64,000 bases of DNA from JAWLAT01 sp041395325 (GCA_041395325.1 JAWLAT010000003.1:243364-307363), one strand, 5' to 3'. Shown: positions 1 through 10,122, counted from the first letter of the stretch. Notes: generated by a model not told the origin, from the letters alone. Numbers and translations are program-made.

Positions 1-2
1 GC

Positions 3-2813
3 GGTCTGAACATCCGCTGGCCTGATCCGCCAATGGATCAGGAGCTGCGCCTGCATCAGTACGCAATGCACGCTGCGGTGGCTTTTGCCCGGGTCAATGG
101 GATCGACCGGGTGGTGTTCGACTCACCGCGTGCGCGGCTGGGCATCATCACCACCGGCAAGAGCTATCTGGACGTGCTGCAGGCCCTGGAATACCTGGGC
201 CTGGACGAGGCGGCCTGCCGCGACATCGGCATCCGCGTCTACAAGGTGGGTATGACCTGGCCGCTGGAGCCGGAGGGCATGAAGGCCTTCGCCCGTGGCC
301 TGGAAGACATCATCGTTGTTGAGGAGAAGCGGTCCTTCATCGAAGCGCAGATGAAGGAATACATGTACAACTGGGAGCACGGCCAGCGGCCCAGCATCGT
401 CGGCAAGTATGACGAGGCGGGCAACTGGGTGCTGCCGAGCATCGCCGAACTGACGCCGGCCACGATTGCGCTGATCATCGCCAAGCGCCTCGGTCGCTTC
501 CACACCTCCGAACGCATCGACGAGCGCGTGCGCTGGATCGATGCCAAGGAAGATGAGCTGAAACTGCCGCGGGCCGCGTTCCCGCGTGCGGCGCACTTCT
601 GCTCCGGCTGCCCGCACAACACCTCGACCAACGTGCCCGAGGGTTCGCGCGCGGCCGGCGGCATTGGTTGCCACTACATGGTCACCTGGATGGACCGGCG
701 CACCGAGACCTTCACCCAGATGGGCGGCGAGGGCGTGCCGTGGATCGGTCAGTCACCCTTCACCAACACCGGTCACATCTTCCAAAACCTGGGCGATGGC
801 ACCTACTTCCATTCTGGCTCGCTGGCCATTCGCGCCTGCGTGGCGGCCAAGGTCAACATCACCTTCAAGGTGCTTTACAACGACGCGGTGGCCATGACCG
901 GCGGTCAGCCGGTCGATGGCACGCTGCGGGTCGAGGATCTGGCCCGCCAGCTGCGCGCCGAGGGCGTGGGTCGGATCGTGCTGGTCAGTGATGCGGTCGA
1001 GAAATGGACCTGCAATTCGACCCTGTCTGCCGCCGGTGTCAGCCTGGCCGACCGCGAAGACCTCGACCAGGTGCAGCGCGAGCTGCGCGAGGAGAAGGGC
1101 GTCACCGTCATCATCTACGAACAGACCTGCGCGGCGGAAAAGCGTCGTCGACGCAAGCGCAAGCTGATGGAGGACCCGGCCAAGCGAGTCTTCATCAACC
1201 CGTTGGTCTGTGAGGGCTGCGGCGACTGCGGTGTGCAATCGAACTGCGTCTCGATCCTGCCGCTGGAAACCGAATTCGGCCGCAAGCGAGCGATCGATCA
1301 GTCCTCCTGCAACAAGGACTATTCCTGCGTGAAGGGCTTCTGCCCCAGCTTCGTCACGGTCCACGGTGGCGGTCTGCGCAAGCGTCAGGGGGCCACTGCC
1401 GAGCCGGACTTCGATGCGCTGCCGATGCCAACGGTTCGCAGCGATCTGGCGCAGCCTTGGAACCTGCTGATCACCGGCGTCGGCGGTACTGGCGTGGTCA
1501 CGATCGGTGCGCTGCTCGGCATGGCGGCGCATCTGGAAGGCAAGGGCGTCAGCGTGCTCGACCAGACCGGGCTGGCGCAAAAGGGCGGCGCCGTGACCTG
1601 CCATGTGCGCATTGCTGCCAAGCCGGCTGACATCTTTGCCGTGCGCATCGCGGCCGGTGAGGCTGATGTGGTGCTGGGTTGCGACGTGGTGGTCGTCAAC
1701 GACTACTGGGCGCTGTCGAAGATTCGCAGCGACCGTACTCACGCGGTCATCAACAGCTACGAGTCAATGCCGGGGACCTTTACCCGCCAGCCGGATATGC
1801 AGTTCCCGCTGCAGAAGATGCTCGAGTCGATTGGCCTGGCGCTGGGTCACAAGAATCTGGAAGTGCTCGATGCCACCGACATCGCCACCCGGCTGATGGG
1901 TGACTCCATCGCCACCAACCTGTTCATGCTGGGCTATGCCTGGCAGAGGGGACTGGTGCCGGTGAGCTTCGATGCGCTGATGCGAGCCATCGAGCTCAAT
2001 GGTGCCGCCGTGGCGATGAACAAGCGGGCATTCCAGTGGGGGCGTCTGGCTGCTCACGATCTGGGGCAGGTGCAGGCCGCCGTTGGCCTGGGTGACAACA
2101 CGCTGGAGCAGTCCGCCGACCACACTGATCCGGCCGATCCGATGTGGCTGTCGCGCAGCGTTGACGAATTGGTCGCCCGTCGCGTGGCCTTCCTGACCGA
2201 CTATCAGGATGCCGCCTATGCACAGCGCTACCGGTCACTGGTCGATCGGGTTGCCGAGGCCGAGCGCAGTGCCACGCCGGGACGCAAGGGCCTGACCGAG
2301 GCCGTGGCGCGCTATCTGTTCAAGGTCATGGCCTACAAGGACGAGTTCGAGGTGGCCCGGCTGTACACCACCGGCGACTTTGAACGACGTATCCGCGACA
2401 CCTTCGCCGGCCAGGAGCAACTTCGCTTCCATCTGGCGCCCCCGCTGCTGGCGCGCCGCGACCCGGTCACCGGTCATCTGCGCAAGCGCGAATTTGGACC
2501 CTGGATCCTCACCGCCTTCCGCTGGCTGGCGAAGTTCCGCCGCTATCGCGGCACCTGGCTGGACGTCTTTGGCCGCACGGCCGAACGGCGAATGGAGCGC
2601 CAGCTGATTGAAGACTATCGGGCCAGTGTCGAAAAGCTGATTGCCGGGCTGAACCAGGACAACCACGAGCTGGCTGTCGAGATCGCGTCCATTCCCGAGC
2701 AAATCCGGGGCTTCGGCCACGTCAAGGAGGCGCACTACCAGGTCGCCCGTGCACGTTGGGACGAGCTGCAGGCGCAATGGCCCACCGGTTCGCGGGCGCA
2801 GCAGGCGGCTTGA
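3..2813 (+). CDS. Indolepyruvate ferredoxin oxidoreductase, fused-subunit type (5' truncated by window edge)
   Basis: This enzyme oxidatively decarboxylates aryl- or branched-chain 2-oxoacids to acyl-CoA, passing electrons to ferredoxin, in the cytoplasm. The frame is open to the left edge, and the residues before the first ATG (position 33) already fit the family, so the true start lies upstream. Visible in order: the end of a 2-oxoacid oxidoreductase domain; a TPP-binding half with GDGTYFHSG and YNDAVAMTGGQ; a ferredoxin-like Cys cluster (CEGCGDCG, then CNKDYSCVKGFCPS); a gamma-type domain beginning ITGVGGTGVVTIG; and a C-terminal domain (DUF6537-like) of about 200 residues. About 936 residues are seen of a family that is usually near 1150-1200. 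No partner gene follows. The family assignment is firm; the exact substrate is not. Confidence 0.93.
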   Translation, partial: GLNIRWPDPPMDQELRLHQYAMHAAVAFARVNGIDRVVFDSPRARLGIITTGKSYLDVLQALEYLGLDEAACRDIGIRVYKVGMTWPLEPEGMKAFARGLEDIIVVEEKRSFIEAQMKEYMYNWEHGQRPSIVGKYDEAGNWVLPSIAELTPATIALIIAKRLGRFHTSERIDERVRWIDAKEDELKLPRAAFPRAAHFCSGCPHNTSTNVPEGSRAAGGIGCHYMVTWMDRRTETFTQMGGEGVPWIGQSPFTNTGHIFQNLGDGTYFHSGSLAIRACVAAKVNITFKVLYNDAVAMTGGQPVDGTLRVEDLARQLRAEGVGRIVLVSDAVEKWTCNSTLSAAGVSLADREDLDQVQRELREEKGVTVIIYEQTCAAEKRRRRKRKLMEDPAKRVFINPLVCEGCGDCGVQSNCVSILPLETEFGRKRAIDQSSCNKDYSCVKGFCPSFVTVHGGGLRKRQGATAEPDFDALPMPTVRSDLAQPWNLLITGVGGTGVVTIGALLGMAAHLEGKGVSVLDQTGLAQKGGAVTCHVRIAAKPADIFAVRIAAGEADVVLGCDVVVVNDYWALSKIRSDRTHAVINSYESMPGTFTRQPDMQFPLQKMLESIGLALGHKNLEVLDATDIATRLMGDSIATNLFMLGYAWQRGLVPVSFDALMRAIELNGAAVAMNKRAFQWGRLAAHDLGQVQAAVGLGDNTLEQSADHTDPADPMWLSRSVDELVARRVAFLTDYQDAAYAQRYRSLVDRVAEAERSATPGRKGLTEAVARYLFKVMAYKDEFEVARLYTTGDFERRIRDTFAGQEQLRFHLAPPLLARRDPVTGHLRKREFGPWILTAFRWLAKFRRYRGTWLDVFGRTAERRMERQLIEDYRASVEKLIAGLNQDNHELAVEIASIPEQIRGFGHVKEAHYQVARARWDELQAQWPTGSRAQQAA

Positions 2814-3079
2814 CCACCGGGCAGATCGGCTAACGCTCGTTGAGGGCCGGATTTGGCGCCGACGCCAGGCGCGCGCATGTCCGAACGAACCGCACAACGG
2901 GTGAGCTTTGGATCACCGCGCTCGACGCCGACCGGCTTGTCTAGCGGGCGAGCGGAATCCGAATCTGCCGCTGGACTGCCTGGGCCGAACGCGGGCCCGG
3001 TATGTCCGCGGTCCAGACTTCATCGGTGAAGACCGATTCTTATCTGTGGCCACTCACCCCATTGAGCGCCAACGAAAAA
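2814..3079. other. Intergenic region between convergent genes, no gene seen
   Basis: No open frame here has recognisable family features or a convincing ribosome binding site. It separates the oxidoreductase from the convergent LysM gene and ends at the LysM terminator. Confidence 0.5.
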
Positions 3080-3105
3080 GGCCCCGGAGATCGCTCTCCG
3101 AGGCC
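3080..3105 (-). terminator. Rho-independent terminator of the LysM gene
   Basis: A GC-rich hairpin with GGCC and CGGAG arms and one mismatch is flanked by T runs on both sides. Read on the minus strand it lies about 27 bases after the LysM stop codon and is followed by TTTTT. A T-rich tract on the plus side means it may also stop transcripts arriving from the left. Confidence 0.8.
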
Positions 3106-3131
3106 TTGTTCGTTTTGCCAAAATGCCGCGC

Positions 3132-4328
3132 TCAGTCAACCGGCGTGCGCAGCTCTGCCCCGATCTTCGATGGCTTGACCGCATCCATCACCAAACCGTA
3201 GCTGACGGCATCAAAGGTGCGGAAGATCATCACGTGGCCAACGTATTCTTCCGGCAGGGTCACATGCGTGGTCTTGCGTCGCGCGAAGAAGCCGCGGAAG
3301 GTGCCTTGTGGATGCGACACCGAATCGCGGACGTTCTCACCCAGCTGATAGATCGCATAGACCTGACCATTGGCGACGCCTTCCCGCGCTCCACGGTTGA
3401 GTACAACCACTTCGCGCGGACCTACTGCGCTGAGCGGACCAGTGAAGGCAATCACGGCCATCCCGTCGGGCACGCTGCTGGCTGGGGTGGGCATGTAGCT
3501 CAAATCAAACTCGGCTTCCTCATACGGAAGCAAGAGATCACCCTTCTTGACCTCGATGTCGTTGTAGGTCAGGTAGACCGTCGACGGGTCGCCAAGCAGT
3601 GACACCGTGGCCGTGCCGATGACCAGCACTTCAACGCCCAGCACTTCGGCCTTGCGCTCGTAGAACCAGTCAACCAGGGCCCAATGCACGTCCGGGCGCT
3701 GCGAGAGCGTTTGGTCGCGCTGCCATTCCTTGGCCTTGGTCCCGTTGATTGAGGCACCCCGGCGGGCGTCGTCGTTGGGCAGGTCGAAGTAGGTCAGCGT
3801 CGGCCTGGCGATCAGGTAGCGCTGTCCCACTTCAGCACCGGTCGGCAGGTCTCGGACGTATCCCAGCTCGCCGAGGTTCCCGCGCATTCGATTCTCTTCC
3901 AGCCCGACGACGTAGGGCGCAGTGGCGGCCTCGTCTTCGGTCAGGATCCGCGGTCGGTCCAGAAAGGCCCGGATGTCCGACAGCGGTACCGGCGGAATGG
4001 CGTCCTCCAGCGACTCGCGCCGCACCTGCGGCACCAGCTTGTCGTCTCCGCTGGGTCCATCGACCACCAGATGTGGCTTGCCGTCGATGTAAACCAGACT
4101 GATCACATCCCCCGGATAGATCAGATGCGGATTCTGGATCTGTGGATTGGCCTGCCAGATTTCCGGCCAGAGCCAGGGGCTCTTCAAGAAGCGCGCCGAA
4201 ATATCCCAAAGCGTGTCACCGCGGCGGACCGTGTATGTATCCGGATGATCCGGACGCAGTTCTGCGGCAGTGGCGAAACCGGCCAGGAGCCAAGTTCCGG
4301 CGAAAAGTGCAAGTACTTTTTTAAGCAT
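3132..4328 (-). CDS. Secreted LysM-domain peptidoglycan-binding protein
   Basis: Predicted periplasmic or envelope protein that anchors to peptidoglycan. The chosen ATG gives a clean signal peptide (MLKKVLALFAG, ending near ATAA at about residue 22); an ATG three codons earlier is also possible. One LysM domain spans about residues 31-80 (TYTVRRGDTLWDISARF, then NPHLIYPGDVI). The remaining roughly 300 residues form the conserved C-terminal region seen in gammaproteobacterial LysM proteins. The gene is divergent from def, the usual arrangement in this order, but dprA and topA, which often follow it, are not adjacent. It ends in its own terminator and so is probably monocistronic. Confidence 0.88.
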   Translation of the reverse strand: MLKKVLALFAGTWLLAGFATAAELRPDHPDTYTVRRGDTLWDISARFLKSPWLWPEIWQANPQIQNPHLIYPGDVISLVYIDGKPHLVVDGPSGDDKLVPQVRRESLEDAIPPVPLSDIRAFLDRPRILTEDEAATAPYVVGLEENRMRGNLGELGYVRDLPTGAEVGQRYLIARPTLTYFDLPNDDARRGASINGTKAKEWQRDQTLSQRPDVHWALVDWFYERKAEVLGVEVLVIGTATVSLLGDPSTVYLTYNDIEVKKGDLLLPYEEAEFDLSYMPTPASSVPDGMAVIAFTGPLSAVGPREVVVLNRGAREGVANGQVYAIYQLGENVRDSVSHPQGTFRGFFARRKTTHVTLPEEYVGHVMIFRTFDAVSYGLVMDAVKPSKIGAELRTPVD

Positions 4329-4681
4329 GACGCCCATCTGCCTGATTCCCCAAGGGCCTTGGCAGTGTAGTACAACTATCACGCGGAGAAAACGAGCCCT
4401 GCGCGACGCTTTTGCGCGGCGATCGCCATTTTTGGGCTTCCGGTCACCCCAAAGCGGCGCTTGCAGCCCTTTGACGGCCGTGGGAGCCTTGCCGTTCTGC
4501 GATCCTGTCACATCGCCCTGGCCCGACGATCCGCATGGTTTCGCGGCCCGGCTGCCGATGCGCGACAAGGCGGTGAGCGACATCAAGGCGGCGTGTGACC
4601 GGACCGTCCCAACTTTGATGCATCACGGCAACAGGGCCGCGCTTTCCCATCCAGAATCGAACTCAGAGCAGCACGCATTCC
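4329..4681. promoter_or_regulatory. Divergent promoter region between LysM gene and def
   Basis: About 350 bases separate the two divergent genes and must hold both promoters. No well-matched -35/-10 pair or operator was identified with confidence, and no gene is seen in it. Confidence 0.4.
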
Positions 4682-5209
4682 ATGGCCAAACTGACCATTC
4701 TTGAATTTCCCGACGAGCGCCTGCGCACCAAGGCTGCCCCCATTGAAGTTGTCGACGACGCCCTGCGCTCGCTGATCGACGACATGTTCGAAACCATGTA
4801 CGACGCGCCTGGCATCGGACTGGCGGCGACCCAGGTCAACGTGCACCGGCGTCTGCTGGTGGCCGATGTCAGCGAGAAGCACGATCAGCAGGTCGTGCTG
4901 ATCAATCCGGAGATCATTGCCCGCGATGGCGTGCAGACCTGCAGCGAAGGCTGCCTGTCGGTCCCCGGAATCACTGCCGAAGTGGCCCGCGCCGATCGCA
5001 TCACCGTGCGGGCGCTGGACCGCCACGGCAAGGAATTCACGCTGCAGGCCGACGGTCTGCTGGCGGTGTGTATTCAGCATGAGATGGACCATCTGGACGG
5101 CAAGCTGTTCGTCGACTATCTGTCGCCACTGAAACGGCAGCTGATTCGCAAGCGGCTGGCCAAGCGGGCGCGCGCCGACGCTGCTGCGCAGCCGGTCGGC
5201 GTCACCTGA
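4682..5209 (+). CDS. def: Peptide deformylase
   Basis: Removes the N-formyl group from nascent polypeptides in the cytoplasm. It is a metalloenzyme with all three signature motifs: GIGLAATQ (residues 44-51), EGCLS (89-93, with the metal-ligand Cys91) and QHEMDH (ligands His133 and His137, catalytic Glu134). At 175 residues it has normal length. It starts the def-fmt-rsmB block, with nine bases to fmt, so deformylation and formylation enzymes are made together. Confidence 0.97.
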   Translation: MAKLTILEFPDERLRTKAAPIEVVDDALRSLIDDMFETMYDAPGIGLAATQVNVHRRLLVADVSEKHDQQVVLINPEIIARDGVQTCSEGCLSVPGITAEVARADRITVRALDRHGKEFTLQADGLLAVCIQHEMDHLDGKLFVDYLSPLKRQLIRKRLAKRARADAAAQPVGVT

Positions 5210-5218
5210 GCGGCCACG

Positions 5219-6145
5219 ATGCGGTTGCTGTTTGCCGGTACGCCGGCCTTCGCGCTGCCTTGCCTGGACGCCTTGGTGGATGCCGGCCACCTGCCATTGG
5301 CTGTTTACACCCAACCGGATCGTCCGGCCGGTCGTGGACGCAGGCTTGCCCATTCGCCGGTCAAGCAGCGCGCCCTGGAACTGGGTCTGCCGGTCTGTCA
5401 GCCGCCCACCTTGCGCGAATCCGAAGCCCAGGCCGAGTTGGCGGCCTGGCAGCCGGATGTGTTGATCGTCGTCGCCTATGGCTTGATTCTGCCGCAGGCG
5501 GTGCTGGAGACGCCCACTGAGGGTTGCTGGAACGTGCATGCCAGCTTGTTGCCGCGCTGGCGCGGCGCGGCACCGATCCAGCGCGCACTGCTGGCCGGGG
5601 ACGACCAAACGGGTGTCTGCCTGATGCAGATGGCCCGCGGTCTGGATACCGGCCCGGTCTTGTTGTCGCGCGCTTGCCCGATCGAACCCCGCGAAACCGC
5701 GGCCACGCTGCACGACAAGCTGGCTGCGCTGGGGGCTGCGGTGCTGCTCGAGGGTCTGCGGGCACTGCTGGCCGACAAACTTCCGCCGGCACAGCCGCAG
5801 CCGGACGAGGGCGTGACCTACGCGCACAAGATCGAGCGGGCGGATGCGCAGGTTGACTGGCAGCAGTCGGCCGTGGCCATTGACTGTCAGGTCCGAGCAC
5901 TGGCCGGCTGGCCGGTGGCCGATGCCGATCTGATGGGTGAGCCGATCAAGTTGCATGAGGCCGAGCCCTGCGAGGGCGAGGGCCCAGCCGGTACCGTTCT
6001 GCGCGCAGACCGCCATGGGCTCGAGGTGGCCTGTGGACAGGGTGCACTGCGCCTGTTGCGAGTTCAGCGTCCCGGCGGGCGGGTGCTCGATGCCAAGTCC
6101 TATCTGAACGCCCGGCAGCAGCTGCGTCAGGCGCCGCGCTCGTGA
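5219..6145 (+). CDS. fmt: Methionyl-tRNA formyltransferase
   Basis: Formylates initiator Met-tRNA using 10-formyl-tetrahydrofolate. The 308 residues match family length. The catalytic triad is visible as Asn105 and His107 in NVHASLLPRWRGAAPIQ, and Asp143 in GLDTGPVL. A formyltransferase N-terminal domain is followed by an OB-like C-terminal domain. Its stop overlaps the rsmB start in a GTGA arrangement, implying translational coupling. Confidence 0.97.
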   Translation: MRLLFAGTPAFALPCLDALVDAGHLPLAVYTQPDRPAGRGRRLAHSPVKQRALELGLPVCQPPTLRESEAQAELAAWQPDVLIVVAYGLILPQAVLETPTEGCWNVHASLLPRWRGAAPIQRALLAGDDQTGVCLMQMARGLDTGPVLLSRACPIEPRETAATLHDKLAALGAAVLLEGLRALLADKLPPAQPQPDEGVTYAHKIERADAQVDWQQSAVAIDCQVRALAGWPVADADLMGEPIKLHEAEPCEGEGPAGTVLRADRHGLEVACGQGALRLLRVQRPGGRVLDAKSYLNARQQLRQAPRS

Positions 6146-7452
6146 GCCAGGCTCGTGGCGCGGCGGCGCGGGCAGTGGCCGCGGTGCTGGCCGGTCACGC
6201 GCTCGACAAGGCCCTGGAGGCTCAGCGGCTGCCACCGCAACAGCGCGCCTTCGCTCAGGCGCTGGCCTACGCCACCGTGCGTCATCTGGGCTCAGGGCGT
6301 AGCCTGCTGCGCCGCCTGCTGAGTGCCCCGGACAAACCACGGCCGGCTTTGCTGGACGCATTGCTCCTGTGCGGACTGACGGAGCTGCTGCACTTGCAGC
6401 GACCACCGCATGCGGCAGTCGCCGAAACGGTGGCCGAGGCCCGCCGACTGGGCCTGGAGCGTCAGGCTGGGCTGGTCAATGCCCTGTTGCGACGCTTCCT
6501 GCGCGAACAGGATGCGTTGCTGGCCGCCCTGCAAGAAGACGAGATGGCGCGCTGGGAACATCCGCGCTGGTGGATTGCCGCACTGCGTCAGGCCTGGCCG
6601 GAAGAAGCCGAAATGCTGCTGCAGGCCGACGATCAGCTGCCGCCAATGTGGCTGCGGTTGAATCGACGTCATCCGGCGGTGGCGCAAATCGCCCAGGATT
6701 GCGCCAATGAGGGCCTGCATTGCCACACTCACCCGGATTTGCCGGATGCGCTGCGCGTCGAGCCACCGCGCCCGGTGGAACGTCTGCCGGGCTTTCCCGA
6801 AGGCGCTATGTCCGTTCAAGATGCAGCCGCACAGCGAACTGTCGAATGTCTTGACCTGCGGCCGGGCCAGCGAATTCTGGATGCCTGTGCCGCCCCCGGT
6901 GGCAAGACCGCACACCTGCTGGAGCGCGAGCCGAACCTGGCACAGCTGGTGGCCCTGGACATCGATGGCCGGCGCCTGGAGCGCGTCGGCGAGAACCTCC
7001 AGCGGCTCGGCTTGTGGACGCAAGCTGCCGCTCAGGTCAGCCTGCAGACTGCCGATGGCCGCGATCCGGCCAAGTGGTGGGATGGCCGACCCTTCGATCG
7101 CATCCTGCTCGACGCGCCCTGCAGCGGCAGTGGCGTGGTTCGGCGCCATCCTGACATCAAATGGTTGCGACGCGAGGCGGATCTGAGCGCGCTGGCGCGG
7201 ACGCAGGGCCAGTTGCTGGATGCGCTGTGGCCGCTGCTGGCCGAGGACGGACGCCTGCTCTACGCCACCTGTTCGGTCTTCCCGCAGGAGAATGAAGGTG
7301 TCATTGAGGCCTTCCTGCAGCGCCAGTCTGAGGCTTGCAGCGTGCATGTACCGGCCCAGCCGCCCCGCCGACTGACGCGTGGCGCGCAGCGTTTGACCGG
7401 CGAGGATGGCGAGGATGGGTTCTACTATGCGGTGTTGCAGCGCCGCCGTTGA
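6142..7452 (+). CDS. rsmB: 16S rRNA (cytosine-967-C5)-methyltransferase
   Basis: SAM-dependent methyltransferase that modifies C967 of 16S rRNA. An N-terminal NusB-like helical RNA-binding domain (about residues 1-140) precedes the Rossmann methyltransferase domain. SAM-binding DACAAPGGKTAHLLE is seen, with the two family cysteines at C327 (DAPCSGSG) and C377 (YATCSVFP). The length of 436 residues is typical. The GTG start overlaps the fmt stop by four bases. Confidence 0.96.
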   Translation: MSQARGAAARAVAAVLAGHALDKALEAQRLPPQQRAFAQALAYATVRHLGSGRSLLRRLLSAPDKPRPALLDALLLCGLTELLHLQRPPHAAVAETVAEARRLGLERQAGLVNALLRRFLREQDALLAALQEDEMARWEHPRWWIAALRQAWPEEAEMLLQADDQLPPMWLRLNRRHPAVAQIAQDCANEGLHCHTHPDLPDALRVEPPRPVERLPGFPEGAMSVQDAAAQRTVECLDLRPGQRILDACAAPGGKTAHLLEREPNLAQLVALDIDGRRLERVGENLQRLGLWTQAAAQVSLQTADGRDPAKWWDGRPFDRILLDAPCSGSGVVRRHPDIKWLRREADLSALARTQGQLLDALWPLLAEDGRLLYATCSVFPQENEGVIEAFLQRQSEACSVHVPAQPPRRLTRGAQRLTGEDGEDGFYYAVLQRRR

Positions 7453-7462
7453 GTGTCCGGGG

Positions 7463-7999
7463 ATGGGCAAGACGGGCCTGAATTTCCGCAGAGCCAGGGC
7501 CTTCGCCACGTGCGTGGTCGTGCTGTGTCTGCTGTCCGGAACGACAGCGGCCATCGCGACACCGGCGCTGCGTCTGGTCGATACCGAGTGGCTGCGTGGC
7601 AGCGTCAGCGAGGGATTGCGCGTGCGTCTGGCACTGGAGTTGTCCGGAGAGCCATTGCAGGCGCTGGAGCAGGGTGTCGCTCTGCCATTTCGGCTGCAAT
7701 GGCGGCGCTGTGAGCCAGGCTGCGGCGACGTGCTGGGTGAGCAGCGCATCGAGATGCGGCATGCGCCATTGCTGCAGCGCTACATGCTGCAGTTCGACGA
7801 CTCACCGCCCCGACAATTTCCATTTCGGGCCGCCCTGCTGGGCGCCTTCGAGCAACCGCCGGTGCTGCCGTTGGCGCCGGCAGCGGGCTGGCAGGTGAGG
7901 GTGCAACTGTGGCGCGAGGCGCTGCCCGCACCGCTGCGCCTGCCGGCACTGCTACGGGACAGCTGGCAGCTGGACACCGACTGGCAAGCGGTTCCGTGA
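7463..7999 (+). CDS. DUF4390 family exported protein
   Basis: Function unknown. The ATG at 7463, ten bases after rsmB, gives a hydrophobic signal segment (FATCVVVLCLLSGTTAA) and a mature domain of about 140 residues with few cysteines. Its place between rsmB and an NtrY-like kinase is the usual position of DUF4390 genes, and this supports the assignment more than any single motif. Its stop overlaps the kinase GTG start (GTGA), so it may act with that sensor. Confidence 0.75.
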   Translation: MGKTGLNFRRARAFATCVVVLCLLSGTTAAIATPALRLVDTEWLRGSVSEGLRVRLALELSGEPLQALEQGVALPFRLQWRRCEPGCGDVLGEQRIEMRHAPLLQRYMLQFDDSPPRQFPFRAALLGAFEQPPVLPLAPAAGWQVRVQLWREALPAPLRLPALLRDSWQLDTDWQAVP

Positions 8000-10122
8000 G
8001 ACAGGCCAAGCCTCGCTGGCTGCTGAGTCTGCTGCCCTGGCTGTCGGGCTTGTGGCTGGGCCTGTTGGCCCTGTTCCTGGATGGCTCTGGCGCCGCCGTC
8101 GAGCCGCGCCTGGATCCGTCTTCGACCTGGGTCATCGGCAGCGCGGCCATTGCGCTGGTGGTGCTGCTGGCGGCCTCATTGCAACAGCTCGCGGCGCTGG
8201 TTCAGGCGGCGCGACGCAAGGAAGCCGGCGCGCGACTGTCCTGGCGTTTGTTGCGACAGATGCTGGTCGTAGCCCTGCCGCCCTTGCTGTTGCTCTACGT
8301 CGCGGCCCTGAAATTCATTCACAGCTCCATCGAAGGTTGGTTTGTCCCCGACATTGCGCAGGGATTCCAGAACGCGCTCGCCGTTCCGCAGCGGGTGATG
8401 GAACTGGAGCAGCAACGCCACGCGCTGCAGCTGCGCAGTCTGGTCACTGAGTTGCAGGCGCTGGCGCCAGCGGAACGCGATGCACGGCTGCTGCAGGCGC
8501 TGGACGACCTCGATGCGCTGGAGCTGAGTCTGTTCGGCACCGATCGCAGCGTCCTGGCCAGCTACGCGGCCGATCCCCGGTTCGTCTTGCCGCGCTATCC
8601 GGAACAGGTGCCAGCCTCCTTTGCTGGTGGCCGCGACTATCTCTATCAGCTCGAACCACGCGACGATGGCTATGTCCTGCATCTGGTGCTAGCCCTGGAC
8701 AGCGGCCGCAATGCACCGGTGCTGCAGGCGCGCTTCGGCCTGGATCCCGTTCTGCAAACGCTGGCGTCGCGGATCGAAGACCAGGCGCGTGCCTATCAGC
8801 GATTGAGCTATCTACGCGGAGCCCTGCGCTACACCCTCAGCGCGGTGCTCAGCTTCGTGTTGTTGGCCAGTGCCCTGGGCGCGGTGTTCCTTGCTCTGGC
8901 CCTGGCCAGGCGGATCGCGCGCCCGATCCAGCGGCTCGCGGCTGCGACCGAAGCGGTCGCCCAGGGCGATCTGACCGTGAAACTGGACGAGGCCGGGGAC
9001 GATGAACTGACCGCGCTGGCGCGTGGCTTCAATCGCATGACCCGGCGCCTGACCGAGGCCGACCAGCGCGTGCGTGCCGGTCAGGCCGAGCTGGAAACCG
9101 AGCGCGCCTATCTGGCGGCGGTGATCGAACGGATCCGTTCCGGCGTGATCACCTTCGATGGGCGATTGCGACTGACCACCGCCAACAGCGCCGCCCACGA
9201 TCTGCTGGAGGCTGAGTTGCTCAGCCTGCGCGGGCTGACGACGACCGAACTGGCGGCCGCCCTACCAGCTACGGCGCCATTGCTGCTGGCACTGGAGCGC
9301 GGATACGCCACTGGCTCGGCGGAATGGCGCGAGGAACTGGCGCTGGCCGATGACCGCCGCCTGTTCCTGCGGGTCGCCCGCTTGCCGGAAGATGGGGGAC
9401 TGGTTGCGGTCTTCGACGATGCCGGCGAGGTGGGCCGTTTGCAGCGCGAAACGGCCTGGGGTGAGGTCGCCCGGCGCCTGGCCCATGAAATCAAGAACCC
9501 GCTGACACCCATCCAGCTGGCCGCCGAGCGTCTGCGGCACCGCTATCTGACCCGGCTCGGACCCGAAGATGGTCAGGTGCTGGACCGCGCCACACAGACC
9601 ATCGTCAATCAGGTCGATGCGCTCAAGACCATGGTCAATGCCTTCAGTGACTACGCCAAGGCACCGCGTTTGCGCCCGGAGCGCCAGGCCCTGGCCCCTC
9701 TGGTGCAGGAGATTGTCGAGCTCTATCGTGGCGAAGATCGGCTGTCATTCCAGATCGAACTGGATTCGCAGCTGCCGGCGTTGCGGCTGGACTCCGGCCG
9801 CATCCGTCAGCTGCTGCACAATCTGATCAGCAATGCTTGCGAGGCACAGCCGGCTCCGCAGCCCGTGCTGCTGTCCATCACCGCGCAGGTGGTCAGTGAG
9901 GCCTCGCGAGCCTTCGTGGAGCTGCTGGTGGCCGACAATGGCCCCGGCGTGGACGCTTCCATCATCGAGCGGATCTTCGAGCCCTATGTCAGCACCAAGC
10001 CGAAGGGTTCTGGCCTGGGGCTGGCGATCGTCAAACGCATCATCGACGAACATGGCGGACAAATCCGTGTAGAGCAGCGCAGCGGCGGTGGCGCCCAATT
10101 CCGGATCCGCCTGCCGGTCTAG
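7996..10122 (+). CDS. NtrY-like membrane sensor histidine kinase
   Basis: Inner-membrane sensor kinase of the NtrY type. The GTG start overlapping the previous stop (GTGA) is chosen because it removes an unlikely N-terminal extension. Several N-terminal membrane segments flank a periplasmic loop. A HAMP domain follows (about residues 300-355, ARRIARPIQRL), then a PAS domain (370-470), the phospho-acceptor region AHEIKNPLTPIQ with His497, N box HNLISNACEA (Asn613), G1 DNGPG, F box and GSGLGLAI. All catalytic boxes are intact. No response regulator follows: the next gene is an MscS channel, whereas related genomes usually have an NtrX-type sigma-54 regulator here. Confidence 0.9.
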   Translation: MRQAKPRWLLSLLPWLSGLWLGLLALFLDGSGAAVEPRLDPSSTWVIGSAAIALVVLLAASLQQLAALVQAARRKEAGARLSWRLLRQMLVVALPPLLLLYVAALKFIHSSIEGWFVPDIAQGFQNALAVPQRVMELEQQRHALQLRSLVTELQALAPAERDARLLQALDDLDALELSLFGTDRSVLASYAADPRFVLPRYPEQVPASFAGGRDYLYQLEPRDDGYVLHLVLALDSGRNAPVLQARFGLDPVLQTLASRIEDQARAYQRLSYLRGALRYTLSAVLSFVLLASALGAVFLALALARRIARPIQRLAAATEAVAQGDLTVKLDEAGDDELTALARGFNRMTRRLTEADQRVRAGQAELETERAYLAAVIERIRSGVITFDGRLRLTTANSAAHDLLEAELLSLRGLTTTELAAALPATAPLLLALERGYATGSAEWREELALADDRRLFLRVARLPEDGGLVAVFDDAGEVGRLQRETAWGEVARRLAHEIKNPLTPIQLAAERLRHRYLTRLGPEDGQVLDRATQTIVNQVDALKTMVNAFSDYAKAPRLRPERQALAPLVQEIVELYRGEDRLSFQIELDSQLPALRLDSGRIRQLLHNLISNACEAQPAPQPVLLSITAQVVSEASRAFVELLVADNGPGVDASIIERIFEPYVSTKPKGSGLGLAIVKRIIDEHGGQIRVEQRSGGGAQFRIRLPV